From assembly GCA_037951165.1 (NCBI GenBank), contig JBBDHG010000043.1:6215001-6279000 (forward strand): DNA of 64,000 nucleotides, in the 5' to 3' direction. The notes under the pieces are model-generated. The model made no database searches and was not told the origin of the DNA. It was given only the letters and a program-made list of their open reading frames with translations. The stretch is from Lophius americanus. Taxonomy: Eukaryota; Chordata; Actinopteri; Lophiiformes; Lophiidae. The translations under genes were made by a program, and so were the position numbers. This document shows, piece by piece, positions 38,242 through 51,000 of the stretch (within the stretch, counting starts at the first letter, position 1; the number at the start of each line of letters is the position of its first letter).

Positions 38242-39624
38242 CGGACCGCAGAGGAGGTGCGGCGGGCACGGCCGTGGAGGGAGCGAGGAGGTACACAGAC
38301 TGGTCTAGGCGGGGATCAGCCGGAATAATTGTCCTCCTTGTTATCAGAAGGAGCGACGGAGCCAGCGATTCAAGATGATTTTATGAAGATGAAGCATTTT
38401 TCTCCCAAACCAAAGTCCATCGCCCTCTTGAAGTGAGAGGGGGCGATAACCCAGAGTGATACCACGGCAGGACGTGAGGTCCTGCTTGTACAGTCAAGGG
38501 TGCAGAGTTGATTTGACTTGACGAAGAGTCACACCCTTACATAGACGCCATCTCATCGCATTATTTTGATTATGTAGATTAGAGATAATGAGGGTATTGC
38601 AAATCAGGAGAAAGCATATTTTGGTGTACCTTCAAATCTATCCTCATCTCTCCAAACGTGAAGAATCAAGAGGTGCCGTTTGCTCCATTGTGTGACTTCT
38701 TAATCAAGTGTTTGCCATCCTCCCAAAGACATTAACCCCCCCGTAAATATTCTGATGGTCGTGTTTTTTTTCCCTTGAGAATCAAAGTGAAAGAGGAAAA
38801 AAAAAAAACTTTCCATTTTTTTGCTGTGAAGAACCGTATCCCTCTTTCTTAGCATGTGTTTCCATGGTGATAGTTCCCAGGACTGCAAAGACGTCGCTCC
38901 GAGTTCGGAGGAGGGTTCTGTAGCGACTACCATCTGTCAATCATTTACCCTCAACAGGAGCCTTTTCCTGGGCTTTTGCGAAAGACGGTGCCGCCTTGAA
39001 TGAATCAGAGTTTTCGAGGTTGGGGGGCAACCGCAATGCATCTGGACTGAAGACAGAATCAATAAACAAAAGCAGGACGCAGAAACGAACTTGCCGGTAC
39101 AAGCGTCTTTAAGACTCTCGCTGAGCTTCCAAAACAAAAGCTCTGCAGCCATCGTTTGACTCCAAATCATGCCAAAAAAAGATCAAAAATGAAGAACAGA
39201 CTTTGAGGACAAAGGCTCCCGAGGGAGGGGGGGGTACGCCGACACAATGTACAGAGACATTGTCGTATTTTTTCCCCTCACTCATTTACCAAACAACTGT
39301 ACACATCTCTACTCCATTACGAGATTTTTTTTTTTTTTACAGATGTCTAGAAAAAAAAAAAAAATAATGGAGGAATGTGATTCTTTCAGCCGTTTTTGTA
39401 CAGATTTCAAGCACATCGCTCTATTTATAGGAACACGTTGCAAGAGCAGGGCAGTTTGTTTCAGCCCGGCTGACGTACAAGGTCATTTTTTTGGTCCACA
39501 AAGGAAAGGCTTTAACATGCCTCCTTATAACCAGTCATTCAATCAAACCAAGAACCTTTCAAATGCAATTTGCTGATCTGATCAATGTATTTATTACTGC
39601 ATTTGTGTATTTATTGTTTTCACG

Positions 39625-39629
<5 letters not shown>

Positions 39630-39699
<70 letters not shown>
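39630..39699 (+). repeat. (TC)n microsatellite in the probable 3' UTR
   Basis: Seventy bases of perfect TC dinucleotides. A second, shorter (CT)n tract is at 41094-41134. Confidence 0.95.
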
Positions 39700-39701
<2 letters not shown>

Positions 39702-42700
39702 TTATTTGGTTATTTATTTATGCTATCTATATACTGTAAGTATTTATTTAACAATGCTCTGTATGTCTGTGTGAAACTGAAGACTTTTTCTGATGGGCAC
39801 TTTTAGCTGTAGAATCCCATCGTAATACCAAAGATTTAACATTGCCTCCCTGAATGTACGGCCTGAATCCCCGAACCCAGTGCTCCGAAACCCACGACCC
39901 GATCCTTAAACCCACCCAGCCGCCCACCCAGTGATGTTACGTATCTCGATCTTTAAGGCCTGGCCTTTTTTTGTTTTTGTTTCCTGTTTTTGTAGAATAA
40001 TGGGGATTTTTCTTTACTCTTGCAAATGTCTCTGCGGTCAGCGCTTAACGTCAAGGCCAAAGCTTGTTTGAATGTTGTAATAATATTTATAATTAATAAT
40101 ACTATGGAAAATAAGAACAATAATAATAAGAATAATGATTATGACGTGGCATCCCATAGGTTCACGAGTTGCTTGTAAAAGTTGTGTTCCGACTAATGCC
40201 ATCAGGGGGCGTGTGTTAAGTGTCTGGGGACCCACTTAAAGGGGCGTCTGAAGGCCCCTTAGAATGCCAGTCCTTCGGGGTCACATGCAAACATTCGTAC
40301 TGTGTGTCTGCCTGGGGAAATGCATGGTTGCCCCCCCCCCCGATCTCTGTCTCACCCCCCTCCCTCCCCAGTGCAGTGCAGACACTCCTGTCTATGTCCA
40401 ACTCAGTGTGATCTCGCCATCCTCCGCATGCCAAACCCTCCTGCCAGTTGTCTCAGTTCCAAGAGGAGGGTTCAATCTTGGACCTTTGAGGATTTTTCGC
40501 TTTGCTCCACATCCTCTTGGGGTCTTGGGTCTTTTTTTTTTTATGGAGTTCTGAAGGTCTTTTGATTTGTTGCTGGTCATCTCCAGTTGTTATCTTCCTG
40601 CGGATCTTGGGTCTCTATTCAAAAGGTTCTGAAGGTCTCAAACTTTGATCCTCATCTTCTAGTCCCGGGGTTGTGAACGTATTAGTGACCTTGACCTTTT
40701 GGGCCTTGAAGTTTGTCTCTGGCCTTCTGAGGTTCTTCGTATTTGTTCATTGTCTTCTAATGACCTCTTAGGATTGAAGGCATGGACTCTGTACTTCTAA
40801 AGCTCTAGAACTCTGTCCCACACCTTGTAGGAATCTTCGAATCTTTTGAAAGTTTTTTTTTGTTGTATATTTTGTCCTGTGCTCTAAGAGCATCAAAGTT
40901 AATTTATGATCTTATGAGCTTCTTGGAATTTGTTCCAAATGCTCTAGGACTCTTAGGTTTCCACAAGAAACTTACGCAAATGATACAAACATTTTTATTC
41001 ATAGGCTTTTTGTGAAAATCACCAAGATGTGATTTTGTGATCCCTTTGTAAATGTTGCCAAAGATTGGCCGGGCTTTCTTGGCCGTTTTCCACCTCTCTC
41101 TCGCTCACTCTCTCTCTCTCTCTCTCTCTCTCTCCGTCTTTAACATTGGAAGGGGCGGAGTGCAGGGGCCCCCTTCACAGCGTGCACTTGAAAGACGGAC
41201 GGTCATGAAAGAGGCCATCGACTTTTTCTTGGACTTCAAAAGGGAGGCTTTTTTCATTCCGTCTCCTCTCTGGGTATCTGGTCTGGGGTCCGCTCTTGGT
41301 CAGTCCTGTGGGCTTTAGGGGGCATTCAAAGGGGGCGGTAGAAGATCAGAGAGGAGGCTGTATCATCCAGAATGAGGATTGTGGTAGTCGTCTGTGTAGG
41401 GGAGGTCGGAGGGGGGTTGTACGAGGAGGAGCAGGGAGGTGTTGGAGTTGTGGGGGCATGGAGCTGAATTAAACTTTAATGAGCAACAATTGTAAGCATG
41501 CTGAGAGCGAAGAGGAAGGGGGGTTGAGGGAGGAAACTAAAAAATAAAAGAGCTGGAAGGCTCCCCTGCCGACCTCCTGTCATTTTATCAAAGCTGAGGT
41601 GACACCTTTCAGGTTTCTCTTTGTCTTTCTGACTGGAAGCCTAAAATGGAGACAGACCTTTTTGTATTGAGCCACCTTCTGCTCCTGTCAAGCAGGAATG
41701 CTCCTCCCTCTCTGTACAGGAGGGAGGAGCAGGGATGGACAAGTGAATCCAGTAGACTACTGCAGGTGATTTGCGCCTTCATTTGAACCTGCGGCACCCC
41801 CTAGTGGCTTTTCTAGATACTTGACCTTGGCAGCTGAAGCCGCTGTGGATCATTTCTGAGGCAGGAGGAAGAAAGAGAGCTGAAAGCTGATAGATACACT
41901 GTCAGGGTAAAAAAAAAGAAAAAAAGAGAAAAAAGCCTAACAAAAAAAAACAAAAACATTTTATGATAATGTTTTAACCATTAAAACAACCAAAGATTGA
42001 TGGGTAACTGCTGAATCCTGATGTATGATGGGTAGTTTTAGCAGTCCCCTATCAGAGCTACTGTAGCACTCAGAGGATTCAAACAAGCACCAGAGGAAGT
42101 CCGCGTGCTGATTATTTACGTTGCATAAAACAGTTTTACGTCGAGCCGGAACTGAGAAACTGACATGAGGCTGTGTCTTCAGATGGAAGTCTTTTTGACT
42201 CAGTGTTGCCCCCGTCTGTCCCCATCCCCCCCCCCCCTGTGTGTACATGAAGACTTTACCCATCTACCTCAACTGTGTGAGATGTCGTGTGGCAAAGATA
42301 TTCCTTAACCAAAGAATCCATCCTGTCAGGGTGTCTGTCTATCTATCTTGTCTGTCCATCAGTCTCTTCTTCATGCCTTTTACTCCAAACCAAATGCGCT
42401 GGAATCAATCCGTTACAGGGGCCCAACCGGGCCCTCGTCCAGCCAAAGCTTTAAAACCCAGTATGCTAGAGTGTCCCATTGATTCATGTCCTGTATATAA
42501 ATTAAATCATTCTCAAGACCAAAAAGAAAAAAGAAGGAGGTGACAATCTAAGCAAGGAGGATCTTGCTGTAATCAACGTTGCCTATTCCTTGTTTTCCGG
42601 AATCTTAGAATCATGTGACTTGCTGTAACAGAAAAAACCCCAAGAATCAAGCACTCATCCCAAAATAAGTTAAAAAAAAAAGCTCGGAGGAGACAGAAGC

Positions 42701-43089
42701 TATTTTTCCATATTTGTAAGCCACCCCTCCCACCCCTGTTTTTTCCAGAAATGTTTAGTGTAGTTGAAATACTGTCTGATCCCACTGTTGTAAGTAGGAA
42801 TTAATGAAATCCATACAAAAAGCTTTAAACGAGGAAGAGCTGAGGGAAGTACTATATTTGAGTCGGAGTTTCCTCAGCTCGGACTCGGCCCACCATGCTT
42901 TATCGTGCCATTCATGTCCATGTGTTAGACTTAACTAATGAATGTGGCTAACCAACCAAAGGCTTCAAAAAAAAGATACACAACACTTTAAAAACGTCAA
43001 TCATGGTGGGACATTTTGTATCAACAACTTAAGAAAATCCCTTTGAATACCTCATGTGAAAATTGTTTGTTGTGATGTTGCACTAAAAA

Positions 43090-43095
43090 AATAAA
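43090..43095 (+). promoter_or_regulatory. Candidate distal polyadenylation signal of the Onecut gene
   Basis: AATAAA lies after TTGTGATGTTGCACT. The sequence changes character about 20 bp downstream, to a GC-rich then T/G-rich stretch. Alternatives at 39061 and 41543 would give shorter 3' UTRs. Confidence 0.35.
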
Positions 43096-43307
43096 AATGA
43101 CTCATTTGTAACCCAGCGCGGCGCTCTGTCCACTTTGTTCCGACCTTGTTGGAGGTGTGAGCAGAGGAGTTCTCTGGGTTTTAAAAGGCCAACGCTGATG
43201 CGAGTATCTTACTCAAAACGTTGTTTTCCAGTGCTCTGTCAGTGAAATCTCTGCTGAGAAGGATTTACCCTCATGAACATTCCTATTCCTGCAAAGAAGA
43301 CTAATTA

Positions 43308-43335
43308 AATTTAAATTTAAATTTAAATTTAAAAA
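43308..43335 (+). repeat. (ATTTAA)n short tandem repeat
   Basis: Four to five copies of a self-complementary six-base unit. Confidence 0.85.
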
Positions 43336-43585
43336 ATGAAAATCTCTCACCAAAGTGAGAAAAATTCCCAAAATTTTCAAATATTTCCAAAAATTACTTT
43401 GGTAATTTTTTACGTAACAAACCCAAAATAAACGTCAAATAGCTTCAAATTGGACAGGATATGACTTAAAATTATATATTTGCAGTGTCACTAACATTGA
43501 ACCTCTTACGATATGTAAGTAATATGTGATTAAACACAAAAAATTCCAATATTTTTAAGACAAAAAAGGCTCTAACATAGTTCTA

Positions 43586-43852
43586 TTACAGAAACACCAT
43601 AAAACTAAACAATCAGTTGATTTCATCATAAAACTCTTTTATAACTACTGAATCACATTTGATAGAAATAACAAAAATTTCACAGTTTTTCTCCATTTGG
43701 ACCAGTCGGATATCCAATAAACCCCCCCAAATATGGGATTTGCGCTGCAAGTACCCCCACGTCCACTAGAGGGAGCTACGTGCTCAAACGCAACAGTTAG
43801 ATGTGACATAAATCAATGTTTTCATTAAAATCAAGCAGTGCCCACTGTAAAA
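43586..43852 (+). repeat. Dispersed repeat, copy 2
   Basis: This is the same element as at 4612-4928 and in the same orientation. Shared strings include TTACAGAAACACCAT, CTCTTTTATAA, TCCATTTGGACCAG and AATCAATGTTT. The copies differ by several indels. Confidence 0.7.
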
Positions 43853-44044
43853 GATGGGAGAAGAAGGCCAAACCTCTCTGACAGAGAATGCCACAGAGAA
43901 CACAACTTATTTGTTTTTGCAGTGCCTGCTGACGTTTTTTTCAAAATGTTCTTTTATTTCTATAAATTGGTTTTTATTCATTCATTCTATTTTGTTTTCA
44001 TTTATTTTATTACTGCAGGTGTGATCGGTGCTGAAAACCATGAT

Positions 44045-44235
44045 GGATAGTGACTAAGTACCTTTACTAATGTACTGTACCCAAGTAAAAATTTGAAGTA
44101 CTTGTTCTTCACATGAGTATTTCCATTTCCTGCAATTTATACTTATACTCCACTACATCTAACTAGAAAATATGTTTCTTTCTACTCCACTATATTTTTG
44201 TCTTACAGCTGCAGTTACTAGTAACGTCTTAAATG
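44045..44235 (+). repeat. Common teleost interspersed repeat fragment
   Basis: The run of AAGTAC, GAGTATTTCCATTTCCTGC, ATTTATACTTATACTCCACT and TTCTACTCCACTATATTT is characteristic of a very widespread teleost repeat. The family name is not assigned. Confidence 0.5.
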
Positions 44236-44799
44236 AAAATCTTGATGATTTGGAATAAATCATTTCAGAACAATCTTCGATCATATTAGACGTTTCCTTT
44301 AGAGAGATGGTGATGGAGACACAGCGTTTTGAACTTGTTTTCCAAAATTCTCTTTCGCCTGTGCAAAACGATGACAGCAGGGATTTTTAGATCTTCCTTA
44401 TTTTGCAGTGTATGAAGAAACTGAAAAAGGAGCGGTTGTGGAGATGGGGCTGGAGGCTCATTGGGCTGAGCAGAGATGCTGAGGTGGGAAAATCATGTCA
44501 CCAGTGGTTCTCTGAGTATTTGAGTGATACTCAGAGAGTTTGTTGGAGTCATCGGTATATTTAGAGGCTGGCAATAACTCAGACATTACTCGAGGAATCT
44601 GCATGAGATATTCTTAAATAAAGTAATTTAATTAATCTTACACTCCAGAATGTAAAAAAAATAGACATGGCGCCATTTAATCAATAATATAGCCATGTCC
44701 CAGACATTCTTCACTTAAATCATCTTAATTCAAAACACGCTTAAGACAATGAATTGGCTAGCAAGCAAATCAGTTTTGTTCAGTATGAAGAAACTACTT

Positions 44800-45620
44800 T
44801 GGCCGACAAGGTCAAACGCACTACAACCATCAAATAAAGAAAACTACTTCTGTGTTTCATAACACACGCACGCTACAAAAGCCACAACACATTAAGAAAA
44901 AAGATCTGCAAAAGCCACAAAAAAACGTAAGTGTTTACAAAAGGACCCTCAATATCAAAAATATATTAAAAAAATTGTGCGTCCCCGGACGCATTTTTAT
45001 CGCTTCATTTAGTCAATTAAACAGATGTAATACACAAACGTTTCATGATATTTTGATTAGCCGTAGAAGCTTTGTTTAACTGCAGGGTCATTCAGTCAGA
45101 ATGAAACTTTAATCAACATTGCAAAAAGAAAGAATAAAGTTAATATTAACCCCAACATGCACAGAACCCAAAGCTACAGTAAACAAGGTGTTTAATACCT
45201 GCTGACAACTCTTAACCAGCCATTTAATGGCTTTTGTTTGCGACATTTTGACCGTCGTGTATACGTTGCCATGGCGACAATTGAAGTCAGTTTGCCAATG
45301 GTGGTTAGGAGGATTAAAACACTGTAGTTTTGTGTTCTATGCATGTTAAGGGTCAGTATAAAGTTAAAATATATTAACAAATAAAGTATATTTGTTAATA
45401 TACTTAGTTAAGTTAAGCAAAGCTATCATGGCTAATCAAAATATCATGACATGTTTGTGTATTATATCTGTTTTATTCACTAAATGAAGCATAAAAAAAG
45501 CGTATCTGCGGACGCATCACTTTTAAGTCTCCTTCGTTAACACTTCCGTTGCCTTTGTCTTACATTGTCGTGTTGTCAAATTGATGTTTGCAGTGCGTTT
45601 GCCCCTGTTTGCCACCATAA
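44800..45620. mobile_element. Foldback/MITE-type element with long terminal inverted repeats
   Basis: The left arm (about 44800-45080) and the right arm (about 45400-45620) are imperfect reverse complements. Paired landmarks are CAAACGCACT(A/G)CAA, GTGTTTACAA/GTGTTAACGA, GCGTC-C-GGACGCAT, CGCTTCATTTAGT, ACACAAAC and ATGATATTTTGATTAGCC. The arms are over 200 bp, with a unique 320-bp centre and no transposase frame. Structure indicates a non-autonomous foldback-like DNA element. Confidence 0.7.
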
Positions 45621-46210
45621 GAAACCGATCCTTGCAAATAAGATGTCCATTGGTTCTTGTGCAGATTTAACAAATCTAATGTTTGTTCTAATTTTATAAT
45701 AGCAGGTTTTCTTTTCTCTTTCATCCCCCTGCTTCCACTCTCTATGCTAGGCTAAGCTATCTAGCTGCTAGCTGTTGCTTCATATTTAATGGAAAAAAAT
45801 ATGAAATGAGGTTCGTAGCTTCCAAAATAGTTGAACTATGCCTTTAAAGGACTCACCTGAGCTTTTGGAGAGGTGGTGAAATGTTTGAAGATAATGCCAG
45901 AAGAAAATGACCCCCACTTCTTGCTGAAGACGCTGACTAGCCTGCAGGCAGCTGGCGGAGGATATCCTCTTACATCAGCATGTGCACAAGACAGAGATAT
46001 TTACCAGAGACACACATATTGATTTTTGGCGTTCCTTTTGTCCTAACATGTAGAAGCTAAATTGACCAACAAGCCAATTTCCCAAAGAGTCGGTGGAATC
46101 CATTCCTATCTGAAAGACGATGGCGCTGATGTTCTCGTTCTGATCTGAGTGATCCTTAAACTGGTAGATCAATGAAGAACCGGCACATCAAAATGAAAGG
46201 AGCACATCTG
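45621..46210. other. Non-coding spacer downstream of the cathepsin S-like gene
   Basis: No exon is supported. A GCTAAGCTATCTAGCTGCTAG string near 45752 belongs to common teleost repeat sequence. Confidence 0.45.
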
Positions 46211-46235
46211 TGTTTACATCATTTCTCAAAGCTGC

Positions 46236-46241
46236 TTTATT
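46236..46241 (-). promoter_or_regulatory. Polyadenylation signal of the cathepsin S-like gene
   Basis: On the minus strand AATAAA lies about 135 bp after the stop codon and is followed by GCAGCTTTGAG. The distance is typical, and no closer AATAAA was seen. Confidence 0.65.
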
Positions 46242-46377
46242 TGAGGTTTAGCTTCAATTAAAACAAAACAGACATGTTGAAAATGCTCGCATCAGTGTGA
46301 CGGTAGAGTGTACAGAGAGAATTGGGCCTTAAACAAAATGGGAATTTTGCAATAGGTTCCGTTGGGTTCCACGGCTG

Positions 46378-46477
46378 CTAAATGATTGGATAGCAGGCAA
46401 ATTTAGCGATGCCACACTGGTTGTTCTTGTTGCGGGCCATCCGGATGTAGCCCTGCTCTCCAAATGAATATCCCCAG
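46378..46477 (-). CDS. ctss: ctss coding exon 7
   Basis: The acceptor TTTTTGTCCAG|C completes the Ser of KNSW. The exon encodes WGYSFGEQGYIRMARNKNN, the last conserved cysteine in QCGIAKF, and the C-terminus CYPII, with stop TAG at 46378-46380. Confidence 0.92.
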
Positions 46478-47902
46478 CTGGACAAAAACACCGAAATCAA
46501 ATTAAAAGGGACAGACAAAGGATTGTGGAACATTCGCGTGAAGGGAAAACAGAAGTAATTATCAGTTAAAATTTCAAGTGGTAAAGAAGTAGGTCTGACC
46601 CCGTCATCCCTGACAGCCCGGGTATATCCCGAGAAAGTCCCAATTCTTATTTTTTTGTTCAAGGAATCCCCCTGATTGAAGTTATTTCAGGAAATCAATG
46701 TAGATTTCCTTGAGTTGATTCATAATCACCGAATTTGGAATAAGTCGGAAATATCGTCAGGAAGCAATAGCTGGAAAAACCGCATTCATAAAGAAATTTC
46801 CCCTTATGGAGTAAAATATTAACTATTTGGACTTAAATATAGGATAGATTTCCTTGAGTCGATACATCTGCACTGAATTTGGGCAACATGGGAATTACAG
46901 TTAAAAAGTTAAGTCCCAAAATCTGTCTTTTTGGTTAAAAAGCTCCACCTGGCGAATAAAATATGGACTTTTATTGTAAAATATGATACATACAAGATTG
47001 ACCTACTTGAATTGAGTCGTATGCACAAACAGCATCGGAAATATACAACCATCCTTTCCCAAATCTATCCAACACTTCTTCTTCTTGCAGGGTTAGTTGT
47101 ATATTTATCTTTCAAACATTGTGTTTTCTATATATAAAGAAAAAATATTATATCCAGGTCCAGTTGGGTCCATTTGGGGCTGCACCAAGGATTGGCCTCT
47201 TCTTGTTTTCTATGGTGATGGAGTGTTTTTAGAATTGTGGTTTAGGAAGACCAGGGCATGGACCCCATCTCACCTGTTCTTAACCAGCCAGTAGTCTTGT
47301 CCTTCCTGATTGCCGTAGCCTATGGCTAACATCCCATGGTTAACCCTCATGGTGCAGTTGGGCTCATTGTACAGTCCTGAAAGGTAAAATGAGACACAAG
47401 AACAAGGAATTAAAGGTAGTTTATATAGCTTAATTATGATAATATCAGTTATATGCAGTCAGTCAATTAGCAGGTTCGTGATTCATTGTCGTCTTCAAGA
47501 AAAGTATAAAGAGGAATTTCAGAATATCCTTTCAACCCTCGTCGAATTCTGGGGAATTCAGGGGCAGCAGGTATATACTAACAAGTAAGGGGCCAAGGAT
47601 GGAGCCCTGGGAGACACCGCAGGAAATTAATAACTTTAATAATAATTTATATAATTTCTGATGGTCTGATTTTAACGTTACAATTCTGTAGTATTCTACA
47701 GAATTGAAGCTCCTGGGCCGATTCTGACGTCTTCACTCGCAAAACACTCATTTTAGTATCACTGAAGTGTTTCTTTTTTAATTTTTTAACACTTATATGT
47801 AAGTGTATGTATGTATGTATGTATATATATATATATATGTATGTATGTATGTATGTGTGTATATATGTATGTATATGCTGTATATGTATGTGTCTGTATA
47901 TA

Positions 47903-47938
<36 letters not shown>

Positions 47939-47989
47939 TGTGTATATATGTGTGTGTATGTATATATGTATGTAGATATGCATATGTGA

Positions 47990-48030
<41 letters not shown>

Positions 48031-51000
48031 GTTTATATATAATGTCATATAGATATAGGTATAGAAAACCTTTGCAGTCCGGAACGACAGCATTGGCCTA
48101 TTGATCAATCAATCAATCTTTATTTATATAGCGCCAATTCACAACAACAGTTGTCTCAAGGTGTTTTCCAGATGGAGCAGGTCTAGACCAAACTCTTTCT
48201 ATAATTATCTACAGGGACCCAACAAATTCCTCCGTGAGCAAACACTTGGAGACAGTGGCGAGAAAAAAACTGCCTTTAACAGGCAGAAACCTCAAAAGTC
48301 CGCAGTACAGTCTAAACACTTTTTTTTGGATCTGCCTTGAGATAACATTTGTTGATTTTTACAGGTCTTTGTTTCCACTTGTACAACCCTGCGACAAACC
48401 GAGGGGTTAAAACACTGGAATGTGGCAGAGAGGAGACTGACAGAAGGCCTTAACCTTGAGTAGCAACTACTTGACGTCCATCGCCAACCTTCTCAACATA
48501 AAGTCATGTAAACCCGTGCCGCTGACAGCTTGTCACGTACCACCAGCGTAGAAAGAAAATGAGGGCTGTCCAGCGTCTACGGCGACTGAGATGGGTCCAA
48601 CGGTGGCGACCACCTCCTTCAGAGCTGCCTCGTCATTGACGAATTTGAAACTGGAGCATTGGGCTGCACGTTTCCTTTGGTTGTATTTGCACTTTTGCTC
48701 CTGAAGAAAGAGGAAAAAAACTGAAATTAAAACGGATCACTTACGCAGGATCTGGGGAGACCAAAGCCAACATAAAAGAATGCAACAAATAAGAATACCA
48801 AAATAATGTTTTATAATCTCCTTAAGGTCTGATACGACGCAAGTTCAGTTTAAGGTGAATGACGCAAACCAACTAGATTCGACGTTTATCTGCGTACAGC
48901 TGATTCTGGGCAGGTGGTCCAGAGAAACTTCAGAGAAAATCAGCAGTCAGTGTACTCATTAAGAGGACACTTAGCTCTGCAAACGAGGGTTTTTATTCAT
49001 TTTTCGGTTGAATTAGTGCCTTACCACCTCCGCAAGGCTGGAACAGTCTGTCGGAGTCTCTCAAACAGAGAATCAGATGAGGCCTGGAGGACAGACACGT
49101 CGTCCGCTCCCATTAATTTATTGCTGCTCCAAAGGGACATTAAGAACAGACCACAGACAAGTGTTGCTGTCTACAGCCCGAAGGCTCGGACTTTACTTCT
49201 CGTACACCCACACTGTTGCCTCATGCGGGATCCTCGTAGTGTAAAGCTGAGTTTGCACTCACTCCTGTGTTCCACTTAAAAGAACACCATGTTTTAATTC
49301 CTTTGTAAACAACACTCGGTGAAAATCAGCTCTTTGTCCTCGTCTGGGCCTGCATGAGAGAACAACTCTCACTTCTTCTATTGTGCTCAAGTAATCAAAC
49401 CCTAGTGCGCGGTGGAAGGAAGGAGAACTACCACAGACCACACACCTCCACAAACATCTGTCCAAGCAAACACCATTGCCTTCACCCCAGCAGGTAATTT
49501 CTCAAAGATACCACCTACAAAAAGAGAATCAGACCTACTGGCCACAGCCCGGGACTGAGAAATGCAGGTGGACCTAGACCAGAAGCTCTCCTTTCCACCA
49601 GAGATCAGCATGACTAATCTCAGGCCAGGCCAGCTCCACGATGTACAGTTGTTTCTTCTGCAAAGAAACAACTGTACATCGTGGAGCTAACCGTGCCATG
49701 GGAGGAAGCAGTGGATGAAGCTTATGAACACAAAAGAAGGAAGTACTCTGACATAGCAGCGGAGGCAACACCACAGGGCTTGATAGCACAGGTGCTCCCG
49801 GAGGAGGTCGGCGGGAGGCTTCATAGTAGCAGAAACCATCAGACTGCTGAAGCAGATGGGAATCCGAGATGCGTCATTTCACTCAATTAGGATTGCTGGA
49901 ACACACCCAATATTTGATTTCCCATTTCCTCCCTTTGATGCATCTTTGAGATTGAACTTACCACTCCCGTGTAGGGGTACGAATCTTCAGACTCAATGCC
50001 TTCGTTGTCGATGATATACTGCCAGGCCATGGTCATGAAGCCACCATTGCAGCCTTTGTTGCCATAGATTCCTGAACAGTCCACCAGGTTTTGGGGGCTT
50101 AGATCCAAAAGATTTCCCGATGTCTTGACCAACTGTCCCTCCAAGGCACCCACTGCGCTGAAGGCCCAACAGGAGCCACAGGTGCCCTATGGTCAGTGAG
50201 TGGTGTTACTGTCAGAATACATTCACAATTCTCCCAATCTACATGAAACACTTTTCACATTTCCATTTTTGTGTCTACTGTATGCAGGGAAACAAGTGTT
50301 TGAGGAAGATCCTGCAAGGAGTTTCGAAGGTGAAAAACTCCACAGACTCTCTGGTCATTTTTGTTGCTAAAATATGGAAACCTCTTTTATATATCCCCCA
50401 AATCTCAGGAAGCATTTTGCAAGATTACATTTTCAATTTCCTTGAGGAGTTTGAAAAAAGCTGAAATGATTAAAGTTCTCTTATTCTTGAGGTTAGGTTA
50501 ATTTTTTATTGTTGTCACAAATGAATCTCGATAAGTCAAGCATTTTTAAAAATACTATAATGTAGCAAATGGTCCTTATTGTATAAATCTCATGTATATA
50601 TTTTAAAATGAATGGGCATAAGTTTCCTTAAAGCTGAACTTACACTGTACAACTTTTGAGCCCTGGCCGTTTAATTTAAATCACAATGTACGAATCAAAT
50701 GTAATAGAATCTTCCGATTGGCGTGCTCAAACTTTACGACCCGTTTGGCTCCTGCAGCCTGTTGTCGCTATTTACAATTGCCAATAAAGTTTTATTTGAA
50801 AGCTCAAAAAAAGTTTGTTTGTTAGCAACATGACAGAAAGAAAGAAGCTGTCAGATTATTTTTTGCCATCCTGTTTGCCGAAACTTCTTTCTATTTTTGT
50901 AAAATTCGGAACTGGTAGACGTCTAGAACGCCGTGGAAAGTTCGTCTGGTCTATTTTAGCAAAGACAATTGTGGGAAGGCGAGCTACGTTTGACTGTACA

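Larger units (their letters stand above)
38242..43115 (+). other. Probable long 3' UTR of the Onecut gene
   Basis: No other gene is found between the stop codon and about 43.1 kb. ONECUT genes are known for very long 3' UTRs. AT-rich, apparently unique segments, such as around 39700-39850, look UTR-like. AATAAA motifs that could direct alternative polyadenylation occur at 39061, 41543 and 43090. The true 3' end is not determined by the sequence alone. Confidence 0.4.

Noticed and set aside
47647..48108. Open frames of Tyr/Ile/His/Thr repeats on both strands
   Set aside because: Translations of GTAT and TA microsatellites.
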